DNA of 64,000 nucleotides from Doryteuthis pealeii (GCA_023376005.1 CM042139.1:143339664-143403663); one strand, 5' to 3'. Counted from the stretch's first letter, positions 45,515 through 58,131 are shown. The notes: a model not told the origin generated them from the letters alone. A program made the numbers and translations.

Positions 45515-45945
45515 GTGTGTGTGGGGGGTCACAGTCAAGTCTGACTCAAGGCTCCAATCGACAGTCCAACCACTCCCAACTGTATCTCGCTCCAAAATCC
45601 AATATCCTTTCAGGAGAATAAACACTATTTCTTTGTCCCGCTCGTCTCGACAACAAAATACTACTGCAAGTCGTTCTGCCTGGTCTGTGAGAATAAGTCC
45701 TTTAAATACACCACAATTTCACCACATCCGGGCTTCTCACTCATAATTGTCCGGACAGCACGTGCAACACTCGCCAGCACGGCGCGACCACCCACATCCG
45801 GGCCACTATGCAATTTCCTACTTCACCGATCGTCCACAGCTCTCACATTCTGAAGGAAGCGGGTTCGACTCTAGGTCAGTCCTACACGCCAGGCAAAGCC
45901 TAGCCCGCTTCCTTCGAGAATACAGCAAGTCTTCACGCCCGCCAC
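45515..45945 (-). repeat. Putative solo LTR (LTR-A copy 2)
   Basis: The minus strand contains GTATTCTCGAAGGAAGCGGG, CTAGGCTTTGCCTG and CGAACCCGCTTCCTTC as in copy 1, then a TATA-like GTATTTAAAGG at about 45700. It ends GTGACCCCCCACAC. It is the most CpG-rich stretch in the window and may extend to about 46069. The frames at 45342-45746, 45747-46046 and 45818-46069 lie in it and reflect the GC content. Confidence 0.5.
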
Positions 45946-46082
45946 CATCTCCGTCACACCGTGTTGCACGAGGCAGGTCTCCTCTCTCACTACAGTTGTG
46001 TTTTACTTCTTTAACACTAACTTGTCTGTCACCACTCGTGGTCTGAATCACCACACCATACACACACATTAATACAGAGTAT

Positions 46083-46175
46083 GTATGGATATAACCTCTC
46101 TGCCACGAGCAAAATGTGACACAGCGTCAATTCTTAAGTAGTGTACTGCTGGTTTTAAATTCAGAATTTTCCTTG
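46083..46175 (-). repeat. SINE-A 3' fragment
   Basis: The plus strand reads ataacctctctgccacgagc and gcgtcaattcttaagtagtg, then aaattcagaattttccttg. Confidence 0.65.
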
Positions 46176-46825
46176 TGATGGATTAATGCTGTTGCATTAC
46201 GGCCCCACTTAAGAGGTGTAGCGTTACTTCCTTAATAAATCATTCCTAATTTCCTGTGGTAACCCACGTTAACAGGAATTGAACGCCAATCGTTCAACGT
46301 ATCCGTCAATTTATTTTCACTAGTGACTGTCTATAGAAGTAGTCGCCAAAGCAGGGAGACAGACAGAGAAATAGAGAGCTGTTGTTTATGCCAATAGCGA
46401 CAATACAGAAAGAAAGTAAGACCGAGAAAGCGGATGAATATTGCTAATCCCTCATCACTAGTTTATCGTGCGTGTTCACTCTATTTCTATCCGTCGGATG
46501 CTTTTCTTTTTTTCCTCCTTCAGAACACAATTTTTAAATATCCTAATAATTTTTAATTAAGTCATAAATTTTCCTAATTGGCTCGTTCCACATCAGCATA
46601 GAACTTAAAATATCATCTGATTCCTGACTTATGTAACATGTAAACCCCCATTCCATTCTTCAGATGCTTCCAGTGCCTTTCATTTGTAAACAACACGTTG
46701 ACTCTCGGATTGTTTTCATTCCCAAAAATATTTCTCTAACATTCTTTTATGTTTCAAATCTAAACACGAAATTATAAATTACAAAAATAATTGAGATCCC
46801 TAATTATTTTGAAATGCATTTCCCT
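46176..46825. other. No gene supported
   Basis: Contains gttgcattacggccccactt, which recurs at 47880-47899. An acceptor-like tract at about 46500-46523 has no open frame after it. Confidence 0.4.
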
Positions 46826-46922
46826 AGGGCATTAGCATAAAGGGAAATGTGAACAGTTTCTTGATTTGAACTCAAGTGGATGAATCCATTTTCTACAATG
46901 ATAACCACTACCCTATAAACAC
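46826..46922 (-). repeat. SINE-A 5' fragment
   Basis: The plus strand reads ccctagggcattagcataaa, gatttgaactcaag (B-box complement) and aatgataaccactaccctat. Confidence 0.65.
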
Positions 46923-47019
46923 GCAGAGTACCAATCAAGATAAAAGAAAGAAAACAATTTATAATTGCCAAAAGAAATTGTAACTAGTATCCTTGAATAA
47001 CTAACTTAAAAATAACTAA

Positions 47020-48065
47020 CCAGTTGCCATATCAGATGGCAATTAAGCTAGCTCTGGAGGAAAGCTCTTGATTGGACCCTCGACCCAACAATGACACTAC
47101 TTGCATTGAGTACATAATAGATTTTATTAAACTCAAATAATATTTTTCAAACGTTTAACAGTTTTCATAAAAAATGATATAATTGCAGGTCTGGATTCAG
47201 CCCAGAACGTTTTTAATTTGCCCATGGAGTCAGCCTGATCCCAAAATAGTATGATAAGTTGGGCTACGGCCTCTAGGAGTAAAGTTGAAAAATCTGACAC
47301 ACTGACATTCACATTTATTATTAGAGATTTTAAGAGACACTGTAATGCACTGGCAGAACAAGAAATCAAGAATCAGTATGAGCGATATCGGTAAACATTG
47401 AATAGCTCTTCAGAGTACTTGATTTCAACCAAATTAGAGATCAAAAAATGAACTGAGTTGAATGAATAAGAATTAAATTGCACTAAAAGACTTTATCCTC
47501 AAAATGGAATTGGAGAAAAGTCAATTATATTAAAATTATTTAAAAATTCAAACAGAAAAATATGAAGTACAAGGTTTGGTTTGGTTTCTTTGTTTAATGG
47601 CATATCAAATGGATCACATGTTACAATTTGGAGCTGTGAACGGATTAGAGAAGATAGTTTTCTTGTGAGGATGGATTTTGGATTTGGCAGATGGCCAGGA
47701 TATTCTCCTGACCCCTTTGTTCTGCTGAGAATCCTGCAGACACCATGTCTTGTACAAACAATAGCGCCATTCGCAACATTATTTGCTACAGGTATCCTGC
47801 AGAATTTAAAGGCAAAAATGGCAAACGTTCAGAATTCGCTTTTGTTCCTTGAAAACTTGCCTCATTAAGGCAGATACCTGTTGCATTACGGCCCCACTTG
47901 AGATTGGTTAATAAGAAATCAATTTGACAATTATTGAAAGCATAAGGAATACTCCAAAAGGTATGACTCCTGTTTATTTCTACAGGAACTAAAACTGATT
48001 CCAAGAGCACAGTAATGTTAGATAGATCATCGGCCTGGTGGTAGGACTTATAATATGTTGAGAAG
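47020..48065 (+). repeat. Repeat R1, copy 2 (longest)
   Basis: 47020-47400 matches the R1 5' region; 47370-47573 (gtatgagcgatatcggtaaa, tcttcagagtacttgatttc) matches 55120-55285. 47610-48065 matches 51330-51755, about 91% identical by eye over 47672-47868. The 51k copy keeps an overlapping frame in the same phase (shared peptide MDFGFGRWPGYS). No known domain; it may be a non-coding repeat. Confidence 0.75.
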
Positions 48066-48178
48066 GCACGTGGTGTAATGGGTATTATCGTAGGAAATGT
48101 ACACGACAAGATGCATTCAAATCCTGAAAGAGGCTGTTTGCATTTCATATAGCACTAATACCCTTGGGAAAGGTATAT
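48066..48178 (+). repeat. SINE-A 5' half
   Basis: cacgtggtgtaatgggtatt atcgtagga (head), cattcaaatcctg (B box), gaggctgtttgcatttcata, cccttgggaaaggtat. Confidence 0.75.
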
Positions 48179-48240
48179 TTTGAAATTTGGTCTTCCACTT
48201 AGTCATTGTACAAAAATACATACAGAAACACACAATCTTT

Positions 48241-48275
<35 letters not shown>

Positions 48276-48283
48276 CAGTTAAG

Positions 48284-48416
48284 GTAGTGTGGGCATAGAG
48301 CCAATGGCTCCTGGTTACTGACAGTTTCTTGCCTATGCAATTTTCAAACCAACTTGAGATTGCATAGGTGAGAAACTGTCAGTAACCAGGCGACGTTGAC
48401 TCCATGTCCACACTAC
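48284..48416. repeat. Inverted repeat hairpin, about 58-base arms
   Basis: gtagtgtgggcatagagcc through tggttactgacagtttcttg cctatgcaat pairs with attgcataggtgagaaactg tcagtaacca through tccatgtccacactac. A TA tract (48244-48274) precedes it. Single copies of the arm occur at 3671 and 3893. Confidence 0.85.
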
Positions 48417-48469
48417 ATTAACATTAACTTAACTTGGATATAAATGCTCTATTAATGAAATGAGCACTA

Positions 48470-48640
48470 TTTACTTTTAGATATAGGACCCATAAATACA
48501 GCACACCAGTGTAGGCCAACCAGCCAAAATCTACATCAGCTCCGTGCAAATTCTATATGCCACGCAGAGGATCTTCCAGGAGCGATGACCGGTAGGGATG
48601 GTTTGTGTAAGAGAGTAATAGGAATCTGTAACCTTTTGAT
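48470..48640 (+). pseudogene. LINE C-terminal remnant
   Basis: caccagtgtaggccaaccag cc, aaatctacatcagctccgtg and gaggatcttccaggagcgat gacc correspond to the end of the LINE protein (VGQPAK, then an EDLP-GAMTDR-like segment). Degenerate. Confidence 0.6.
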
Positions 48641-48721
48641 CCCACACAAAAAAACAATTAATGTAAATTACTTAGGTGTTATTTCTTAAAGCTTTGCTTA
48701 CATATGACACATAAGCTTTTT

Positions 48722-48845
48722 ACAGTATCTGTTGTTGCTTAAGTGGTCACCCATCTAAGTATTGAACAAGCTCACAGCTGCTTAACTTCAGTGATCTAGA
48801 GGTTGGTCAACCTTTGTTGGGTTATTTTATGTTGAAGATGAAAGG
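48722..48845 (-). repeat. 5S rRNA-derived SINE copy
   Basis: The plus strand reads gttgcttaagtggtcaccca, aagtattgaac and gctgcttaacttcagtgatc t, then ggtcaacctttgttgggtta ttttatg, the SINE-C type 3' end. Confidence 0.7.
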
Positions 48846-49014
48846 ATTGTTTATTATTTTATTACATATAAATCCTATTGTTTTATTTGCAATAAATATG
48901 AAAATGTATATCTATATATATAAAGTTGTAGTACCTGTCTTTTTGTTCACACACTCCTTGTAGGGTTTTGGAGATGGACACCCATAACCATACATATTCT
49001 GAAACTTGAGAGAT

Positions 49015-49175
49015 GGATCATGTGGAACGGTTGACCAAAGCTCAGGTACAAAGACAACATCAAGAGAAACCTGAAGGACTTTAACATCCCCATAGTCAGT
49101 TGGCAAGACACAACCACAGTTCAATGCCTGTCTGTCAAACGACTGTCTGTCGGTTCAACGCCTGTCTGTCAAACC
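49015..49175 (+). pseudogene. End of a different LINE open frame
   Basis: KLRYKDNIKRNLKDFNIP followed by VSWQDTTT fits the conserved C-terminal tail of endonuclease/reverse-transcriptase LINEs (GRP-LRYKD--K--L-----I----WE--A). A stop precedes PKLRY. After it, ttcaa[t/c]gcctgtctgtcaaac is tandemly duplicated (49120-49174). The minus-strand frame at 48912-49124 is the shadow of this. Confidence 0.6.
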
Positions 49176-49654
49176 TCTCCAAAATTAAAGGTAAAATTTT
49201 AAATTCTACACTACACTCCATAACAAAATGAATTGGCAAATCTATTCCTTATATAACACAAACATTGCAGAAATACTGCACAAAAGTGTTTACTTCAAAT
49301 TAAAAATCACGCTAGGTCTAATTTTGCAGGTTGGTCTTATTTTCTGGAAAACATGGTATTTGTTTTTTTTAATTTTTTTTTTTTTACTAAGCTTTCTTTA
49401 ATAAAGATTGGTTGATTTTAATGGCAGGTCAACCTATTTCGTCTGTCTGTCGCTCTCAACTAGGGCTTATTCTAAAGGGAAGGGCATATATCAAAATCAT
49501 TCATGTAGGAAGCGCATGGTGTAATGGTGTACTTGGATATATATATATATTTCATTTTGATCAAAGAGGGTCCCCAGGAGGAACATATCACCCCACTGAA
49601 ATGTTTTCCCCTTTGATTTAAATGAAATCTAAACCATAGGTAAGGAAAGTAAAG

Positions 49655-49903
49655 TAAAGTCGACGAGGCGGCCTAAAGTCGGTATCAGCCATACAGCGAG
49701 GGAGTCTATCCCCTTTTCAATAGCGCTAGACCAAGGAGATTTTTTTTTTAGTATCTGAGATGGAGCGCCACACCTACCATCAGCTCTTTACTTTACCGCA
49801 CAGATCCTTGTGCTACTCATACGCTGAGTTGGTAAGGACCGGTATCAAACTATGAACCTTGTGGTTTCGAGCCAAACGCTCTACCGACTGAGCTAACCCG
49901 GCC
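49655..49903 (-). repeat. SINE-D copy, full length
   Basis: The plus strand runs from cgacgaggcggcctaaagtc ggtatcagcc to gctctaccgactgagctaac ccggcc (A-box complement). Confidence 0.88.
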
Positions 49904-51036
<1,133 letters not shown>

Positions 51037-51319
51037 GGAGATAGAGTTTGAAAGTTATGCACATAAACAAGTGTGTTTGTGTGCATTTTCTCATAACATA
51101 TCTTTTTTTGCAATTGGGTCTATTGCTCCCATAGGAGATTGCATCTTTTTCATTTGGTGCAATCTAGTCGTATTGAAAATTGTGCGCAGGATCTTATATT
51201 TTCCTCATGTTTTTATAGCACAATCATAAAGGGTTGCATCTTTTTGGGATGGTTAACTCATTAGTATTTATCAATGAATCAAGAATTACAAAAACAAAAC
51301 AAAAAACAAACAAAATAAT

Positions 51320-51773
51320 AGTGGGTGGGGTTGGGAATGGATCATGTGCTACAATTTGGAGCTGCGAATGGATTAGAGAAGATCGTTTTTTTTAGAGAAG
51401 ATGGATTTTGGATTTGGCAGATGGCCAGGATATTCTCATGACCCCTTTGTTCTGCTGAGAATCTTGGAGCCATCGTGTCTTGCAGAAACAACAGCACCAT
51501 TCACAAAGATATTTACTGCAGGTATCTTGCAGAATTTAAAGGCAAAAATGGCAAACGTTCAGAATTCGCTTTTGTTCCTTGAAAACTTTCATGTGTCAAA
51601 TTAAGGCATCTGGTGAGAAATCAATTGAAAAAGCATAAGATATGCTCCAAAAATAATGCCTTCTATTTATTTCTACAGAAAGTAAAACAGATACAGGAAG
51701 TGCGGTAGTGTCAGATCATCAGCCTGTTTTGGGGTTTATAATATGTTGAGAAGGCACATGGAGTAATGGCTAC
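51320..51773 (+). repeat. Repeat R1, copy 3 (3' region)
   Basis: Direct copy of 47610-48080. Shared segments include tggatttggcagatggccag and gcaaaaatggcaaacgttca. Toward the end gctccaaaaataatgccttc recalls the mariner-like segment at 55287. A TA tract (51774-51830) follows. Confidence 0.75.
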
Positions 51774-51832
<59 letters not shown>

Positions 51833-52109
51833 TAGACAAAATGTGACCCATTGGATCATCTATTGAGCTCTGGGTTAGATAATTGGGATTAAGGAAAAGT
51901 AAATTTAAATTTAAAAGAAAATAAATAAATATGGTCAGAGAATTAAAAAAAAACATTAAAATAATTTTTAAAGATTTCTAAGAAAGAGAAAGTTTGACCT
52001 AATTTAAATTCATTGAGAGCAAAGAAGTTGTAGCTGCTGGCCCACTGTTTATGAAATTTGACATACAAATATGTTTTGCCAACTCCAAACTCTCACTCTC
52101 TACTCTCAA

Positions 52110-52370
52110 TGAGAAACTAACAGGGGGTAATTAAGATATACATAGAGAGAGAGAAAGTGATAGGTAGAATGTGAAGTGAGAGATGAGTCAGTTTTTAACT
52201 CTAATGCAAATTATGACTAATTATAACCAATTGAAATGGATTTTTTTTCAAACATAAATCAATCCTAGAACTAAGGAATAATTTAGTATAATTTTCGTGT
52301 CATTAAACTAAACAATAAAAAAGCCTTTAAGACACTAAGATTGATTCATTCAGCTTTAGAATAATAGTAG
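52110..52370 (-). repeat. Repeat R3, copy 2
   Basis: Inverted homologue of 40560-40815. The GA tract of copy 1 is replaced here by ctaacagggggtaattaaga. Confidence 0.75.
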
Positions 52371-52780
52371 ATAATATAATATATAATATAAAATAATGGA
52401 GAATGTAAATGAAAAGTGTTTGCCTATAAAGGTGCTCAATGCTAAATTAGCAGAGCAGGTGTAAAATCTGCAAATAGAATATTATGGTTCTAAGTTTTCA
52501 TTACTATAGTTTCATGTATATTATGCAATCCTAAGACAGTTAAATATTGAAAAAGTAACTTTTTCAGCATTCATATAACATGAATTGTACTCATGTGATA
52601 GAATATTATTGTGCAAGACTCATATTTAAAAACATAAACATGCAAGTGGTGTCTAGATATAAGAAAAAAAGAAGAGTAAAAATATGGAAATAATTAGGGT
52701 CAGGTGGTAATTGACATAAAAGAAATTTATATAATATATAATAATTATATAAATATATATATACATAAGTAAATAAGATT
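52371..52780. other. No feature recognised
   Basis: AT-rich sequence. Confidence 0.45.
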
Positions 52781-52784
52781 GTCG

Positions 52785-53010
52785 GAGGGGGGGCTTAAGG
52801 TTGGTATCAGCCAGTCAGTAAGGGAGTCTATTCCCTTTTAACAACTGCTAGACCAAGGAGATTGTTTTGGCATCTGAGGCGGAGCACCACATCTACCACA
52901 TTTACTTTACTGCACAGATCCCTGTGCTACTCATACACTGAGTTGGTGAGTGTCTGTATCAAACCTGGGAACCTTGTTGTTCCTAGTCAGATGCTCTACT
53001 GACTGAGCTA

Positions 53011-53012
<2 letters not shown>
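52785..53012 (-). repeat. SINE-D copy abutting a TA tract
   Basis: The plus strand reads ggcttaaggttggtatcagc cagtcag through gctctactgactgagctaat. A TA microsatellite (53014-53072) begins exactly where the tRNA-like head should end. Confidence 0.85.
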
Positions 53013-53072
<60 letters not shown>

Positions 53073-53075
<3 letters not shown>

Positions 53076-54030
53076 AGATATTTTTTATTCTGTGGAATTT
53101 CCATGGGCCCTGCAAGTTGTATAATAACAAAATTGGTAGATACATTGTTATTAATTTTTCCATTGGATTTTGATCACAAGTATCATAAATTTCTTTCTAT
53201 TTTTTTTAATCTGACATTTTTATGTTAGTGTCTGGACCCTTAGTAGTTGATAAGAGATATGGACATCTCCTGGGAAACTAAAAATGGCATTTGATTGAAG
53301 CAGATGTCTGTATAACTGTAATTATAGGATTTCCTCATGTGGTCAAGGAGAAATAACCACAGAGCCCTTCATTAGTCCCCTTGACCAGAAACAGATGTAA
53401 GGAGGAAGAAAGGGATTAAATACAGTCAACTACAATGAGGCATTCCACATTGATAAAACCACTGAAGATCATATAACTTTACAGTGATGAACAAAAATAA
53501 CAAAAATATACATAATATCTACACCAGACAAATATTTAGGCACCTATAATATTTTCAGATAGATGTAAAATTGACCTGAGTCACAAAATGCTATTGTAGA
53601 CTTTTACTTAGAAAACATACAAACACTGTATACATTATGCAATTGTGAGTACCGCTAAATTAAAAAAAACAAACAAAGGTGATAAGAAGAAAATGTCTAA
53701 TTACTTTGGTGAGTCAAAAACTTTTTGTTACATAGAATTTCCATGGGTCCTGCTGTAATATAATAAATGGGGCAGCCTATCCATTTTGTAATGTAGTGTA
53801 AAATATTTGAATTCAAAACTTAATGTTTAATTTAGAAGAATCCATGAAAACTTACAGTAAGTTCAGATAGATTTGACAGGCGGACATTAGACCCTGATTG
53901 ACCCAGACATGATATTCTCATTGGTTAAGAATTTCACATTATGGCCAAAATCTGTTGGAAAGTGTTGCAGTTTAATCGAATTGACTTGCAGATGATGTGC
54001 CTGCCTGATGCAAAAATGACATTCTCTGAT
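53073..54030. other. No gene supported
   Basis: AT-rich. The phrase gaatttccatgggccctgc recurs (53095 and 53737), so part is an old dispersed repeat. Confidence 0.4.
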
Positions 54031-54031
54031 T

Positions 54032-54171
54032 TTTCTCCAAACATGGTAATGTTTGGGTGTTGGGTAAATGATTAAAAATGTATACATAACACAAACTGTG
54101 ATTTCTCCAAACATGGTAATGTTTGGGTGTTGGGTAAATGATTAAAAATGTATACATAACACAAACTGTGA
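54032..54171. repeat. Exact 70-bp tandem duplication
   Basis: 54032-54101 and 54102-54171 appear identical (tttctccaaacatggtaatg ... cataacacaaactgtga). Either a very recent duplication or an assembly artefact. It produces the repeated minus-strand peptide TVCVMYTFLIIYPTPKHY. Confidence 0.9.
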
Positions 54172-54484
54172 TTTCGTCTTCATAAAGAAAATATAGATGC
54201 AGAGAGATACTCAACCTGGCAGACACATGAAGACTTAGAAGTAGAAGACAAGATAACACTACTAGATGATATTAATTTTAAAAAAAGAAAGAAAAAAAGA
54301 ATGTTCAACACATGCAATTATCAAACAATTCAAACCAAGCTGAATTTGATACCTGAACAGACAGCAGGTATTTATTGAGCTGAAATTCATAAAATCTGGA
54401 TTTACCTTAAACTCACAAAGTCCCTGATTCTTAGGTCAACAATATACAAAGGTTTTCACTAAAATGAATTAGATTTATCAATAA

Positions 54485-55340
54485 CTAGTTTAAAAGTTTC
54501 CATATCGGTTTGCAATTAAACTAGCTCCCGTGGAAGGGCTCTTGATTTGACCCATGACCCAACAATGACACTTCCTGCATTGAGTACATATTAAATTTTA
54601 TTAAATACGAACAATTCTTTTTAAACAATTAATCGTTTTCATCAAAATAATATTATTATTATTAGAGATTTTAAGATACACAGTAATGCACTGGCAGAGC
54701 AAGAAATCAAGAATCAGTAATTTGAGAAATATGGGTTATCTTCCCCTGAATCAGGACCGGAAGGGTGGGGGCGAGGACCCTAGAAATCTTCTGAACAGCA
54801 CTGCTACTCGAACAGGGCAGATGTCCAGTGCAGAACAGAACAGTAAGAGCAGTGGATGAGGCAGTGCTGACTACTAGAATAAACACACCACACAGACAAT
54901 GAAGAGCCTACAACAAAATTCTACACCCTTCAAAACTCAACAAAGATAAGTGCATTATTTGTTACTATATATATATATATATATTGTATGTGACTCAAGA
55001 CCGCTAAAAGCTATAAAGTTTTAGCAAACATTTCACACCAAACATAATAATAAAATATTTCCCCTTTTATACATAATATTTTTCTTGTCTTCATTCCTTT
55101 CTCATTACAGAATTTATTTCTGTTAGTATGAGCAATATCGGTAAACATTGAATAGCTCTTCAGAGTACTTGATTTCAACCAAATTGAATGAATAAGAATT
55201 AGATTGCACTAAAAGACTTTATCCTCAAAATGGCATTGGAGAAAAGTCAATTATGTTAAAATTATTTTAAAATTCAAACAGAAAATTATGAAGGTTACTC
55301 GAAAAGTAATGCTTCATTCATTTCCACAGAAAGTACAAGG
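54485..55340 (+). repeat. Repeat R1, copy 4, carrying an insertion
   Basis: 54485-54725 and 55118-55340 match consecutive parts of the 47020-47573 copy (actagctcccgtggaagggc, gcattgagtacatattaaat ttt, tgcactggcagagcaagaaa tc / gagcaatatcggtaaacatt g). At 55287 ggttactcgaaaagtaatgc resembles a mariner terminus. Confidence 0.75.
54729..55117. mobile_element. Insertion of about 390 bp within R1
   Basis: Compared with the 47k copy, extra sequence follows aagaatcAGTA and ends before AGTAtgagc, consistent with a 4-base AGTA target duplication. It contains a GC-richer part (54740-54860), a TA tract (54965-54983) and a T-rich end. Class unknown. Confidence 0.55.
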
Positions 55341-55384
55341 TTTTGTTTGGTTTCTTTGTTTAATGGCATATCAACCTTCATGGG

Positions 55385-55660
55385 TTATTTAATGGCAAAT
55401 CTCTAATGGTGAAGTTCCAATTCTGAAGTTCTAAGAAGTGTTGAGTACCTCTTCATTGACATTACTCCCCAGGTACACTCTGACCTGGAGTGGTAGTACC
55501 TGTTAGGGTCTCATCTATGGGTTTAATAAAAAAAATGTTTTAAAAAAATTGAGTTTAAAAAAAAATTGGTTACCCACCAAGAAGGAATAAAACAAAACAT
55601 CTTCAGCATGAAATAACCCAAGGGTTGACATACCATAAAATCCAACCAACCAACGAATCT
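55385..55660 (+). repeat. SINE-C copy
   Basis: aagttccaattctgaagttc, gtacactctgacctggagtg gtagtacc and end ggttgacataccataaaatc c. Confidence 0.7.
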
Positions 55661-55793
55661 AATGCTAAAGCCATTTGAGGAGATCCCAAACAGTCACTAA
55701 AAAGCAGCATCAGTAACCTCAAAAAAAGATGAGTCTGTTACATACTGAGGCTTTCACCGTACCAAATCGATATAATGTTGTATACCCTTTTCT

Positions 55794-56240
55794 TACTTTT
55801 TACTTCTAGTCGTCTTCTCTTCTGGCCGGCTTTGGTTCTATCTTCTAATATCTTGGTCTGGTTTCTTCTAAGGTCTGGAATCTTCTAAGGTCTGGTCTTC
55901 TATGGGGATTTCGGGTCTGATTTCTGTTAGGGATTTCTCTTTATCAGAAGCCCTGTGTCATTGTTAGTTTTTAGGTAATAAACACAAGATTTCGATTTAC
56001 GTTGATGTTACTTTATTTCCAAATACCCAACCCAGACACTTGCGCAGTTGAGGGACCGTGTGTATAACATGACTTACCCCTTCGAGCTCGCTGCTACCTT
56101 CTCACTAACTTAAACTTAATATCCTTAAACCGGAAGACAAGGTCTTCCATGCCTTCCGGTTCTCACGATCCATCCCCGGAAGGCAAGGTGAGAGTGAGGT
56201 CAAGTGCCATCACTCACTCTCAAGGCCATCAGCTGCACTA
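55794..56240. other. GC-richer unique block with hairpin, possible LTR
   Basis: 55794-56040 begins tgttgtatac and contains AATAAA at about 55977. It is followed by a stretch with two inverted accggaagacaagg / ccttccggt motifs (about 56130-56180). Repeated ctaaggtctgg phrases occur near 55868-55895. No frame recognised. LTR identity is a guess. Confidence 0.25.
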
Positions 56241-56311
56241 ATTGCCATTATGTTTCTACACTTCCCTATAAAAGCATTAGGGATCCAATAATTATGTACA
56301 GAGTCAACTGA

Positions 56312-56558
56312 ATTTTGATTTGGTTTCTTTTGTTAATGGCATATCAGCCTTTGTGGGTTGATTAATACCAAAGTCATACTTGTAGAAGAACAGTAGTAGT
56401 ACTATTTAACTCTATAGCTGGGATCAATGGGGTTCATACCTTTCTCATGGTTTTTCATTTGAAAGTGAATGTAATAGCACAACTGGAGTTCAAACTCATA
56501 TACTATGATGTTGCAGACCGGCATATTGTCCACTACACCAGGGAGACTTCCCCACAAA
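56312..56558 (-). repeat. SINE-B copy, near full length
   Basis: The plus strand runs from ttggtttcttttgttaatgg catatcagcc through cttgtagaagaacagtagta gtactatttaac to gtccactacaccagggagac ttcc. Confidence 0.85.
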
Positions 56559-56584
56559 CGAATTAATTACTTGAATAAATCTCT

Positions 56585-56690
56585 CAGGAAACTACAAAAA
56601 GCCTATAAATATGTAAATCTGAACATACAATGAATCTGATTCTCTAATCTCTACGCATAAATAATCCTAGACGAGTTGACATTATTATTT
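56585..56690 (+). repeat. SINE-C 3' end fragment
   Basis: atgtaaatctgaacatacaa tgaatctgattctctaatct ctacgcataaataatcctag ac then gttgaca. Confidence 0.6.
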
Positions 56691-57405
56691 ACTTCTTTAT
56701 TATAAGAGCATGTATTGCTCTAACAAAATCGCTCTGTGGGATGCTGTTGTTTTTTATTCTTATTCCTTTTTTAAAAGAATTGCTAGATTAAGATTATAGA
56801 ACATGATGATAATTTTAGTAATATTGTTGTTTAAAAAAAGTTGATGCTTCAAGGGGTGGATGGGGGCACAAAATCACCCTAACCCAAAGGATAAGAAAAA
56901 AAAAAAGTGTTAACATAGAATTTTGAGTTGTTTCTAAAAGTACTGTTAAAATTTGAAATAATTTAAATGAAAATTGGTCAAGTTAGTAGATAAGGCAACT
57001 GTATCAATTACATTGTATTACATTGCAACAATAACTAATACCTGTACATCAATTGATAATAAAGTCTTTCCTTTATTTACCTCATATTAGTCTCATTTTC
57101 TTTGCACACATTATGGTATCTAAAGATGACAACAAACATACAAAGTCTAGTTTTACTTGTCAGTACTCAAGCACCTGCAACACTTTATTCTATGTCAGCT
57201 GATCTTAGTTTCATTTTTATTATAATTTTCAACTGATCACTTAGAAAATCCAAAGTTTTTGTGTTGTTGTTTTTAAGATTAATCTTATTTCTAAAACTAA
57301 AAGGACAAACAAATCTAGATTCAGATCCCCTTAAGCAGTTGAACTATTTCCACTTAACACTTCTTTGTAAATTGAATCTTATACATTTAAAAAAAAAATA
57401 AAATA
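56691..57405. other. No feature recognised
   Basis: AT-rich sequence. Confidence 0.45.
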
Positions 57406-57409
57406 AAGA

Positions 57410-57660
57410 AAAATCAAAGATTTATGAAGAAAAAATGAAAAGAGTTATGTGAAAAAGAAAGAAAAGAAAAAGAAAAAAGAAAGAAAGATAGATGGTGAGA
57501 GAATAGAAATAAAGACATTGAAGATAGAAAGAAAGAAAGAAAGAAAAAAATAAGACATAAAGAGAATATATAAAAAAAGATGTAGCCGAAAGAAAAAAAG
57601 AAATATTTATTGATAAAAATGAACAAGAAAGAAAGAAAAGTTGCAAAAAATTGTTTTTGA
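57410..57660 (+). repeat. Purine-rich GAAA-type tract
   Basis: An irregular GAAA/GAAAA tract, almost pyrimidine-free on the plus strand, producing Phe/Ser-rich minus frames. Confidence 0.85.
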
Positions 57661-57734
57661 AAGATAAAAGTTTAAAACCTAAATTCATCTGTTTTCAAAC
57701 TCAGTATTTTAAAACTCAGCATAATGATGCTTGT

Positions 57735-57897
57735 TTGCTGATTTGTTTTGTTTTAGGGCATATCAACCCTTTTTGGGCCATTTAAGGCTGAATTAAGTCA
57801 TTTTGATAGACAAAGGACTTAGGTTGTATACAGTACCGGCTATTGCTAAATTGGTCACCCAATTACGTATTGAACAGGCTCATTGCTGCTTAACTAA
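57735..57897 (-). repeat. 5S rRNA-derived SINE copy, truncated
   Basis: tttagggcatatcaaccctt tttgggccatttaaggctga (3' end), then tattgctaaattggtcaccc aattacgtattgaac and gctgcttaact, cut off by the SINE-A that follows. Confidence 0.65.
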
Positions 57898-58131
57898 ATC
57901 CTGGATGCATTCACATTTCACTTTATACTGTTGCCTTTGGGAAAGGCATGACTCCATCATTTCTTAACCCCTCCCCCAGGAATAGGTAAATAATAGGGAA
58001 GATTGTGAACTTTAACCTTGATAAGGCAACTATTCTAGGAGAAAAAAACTCTGAATTCAACCAATTGTACTCTGCTTTAAAAAAAATGAACTCATGTCAC
58101 ATCTTGCCTGTGGCAGAGGGGTTGGATATAT
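57898..58131 (+). repeat. SINE-A copy, head truncated, tail entering TA repeats
   Basis: aaatcctggatgcattcaca, gaaaggcatgactccatc, taaggcaactattctaggag and tggcagaggggttggatata tatatata. Confidence 0.75.

Noticed and set aside
45342..46069. Overlapping frames of 81-134 codons on both strands
   Set aside because: They arise from the CpG-rich LTR-like sequence, with no recognised domain.
48912..49124. Minus-strand 70-codon protein
   Set aside because: The opposite strand reads the conserved LINE tail LRYKDNIKRNLKDF, so this is its shadow.
53887..54259. Minus frames of 75 and 95 codons
   Set aside because: They cross the exact 70-bp duplication and show no family or splice support.
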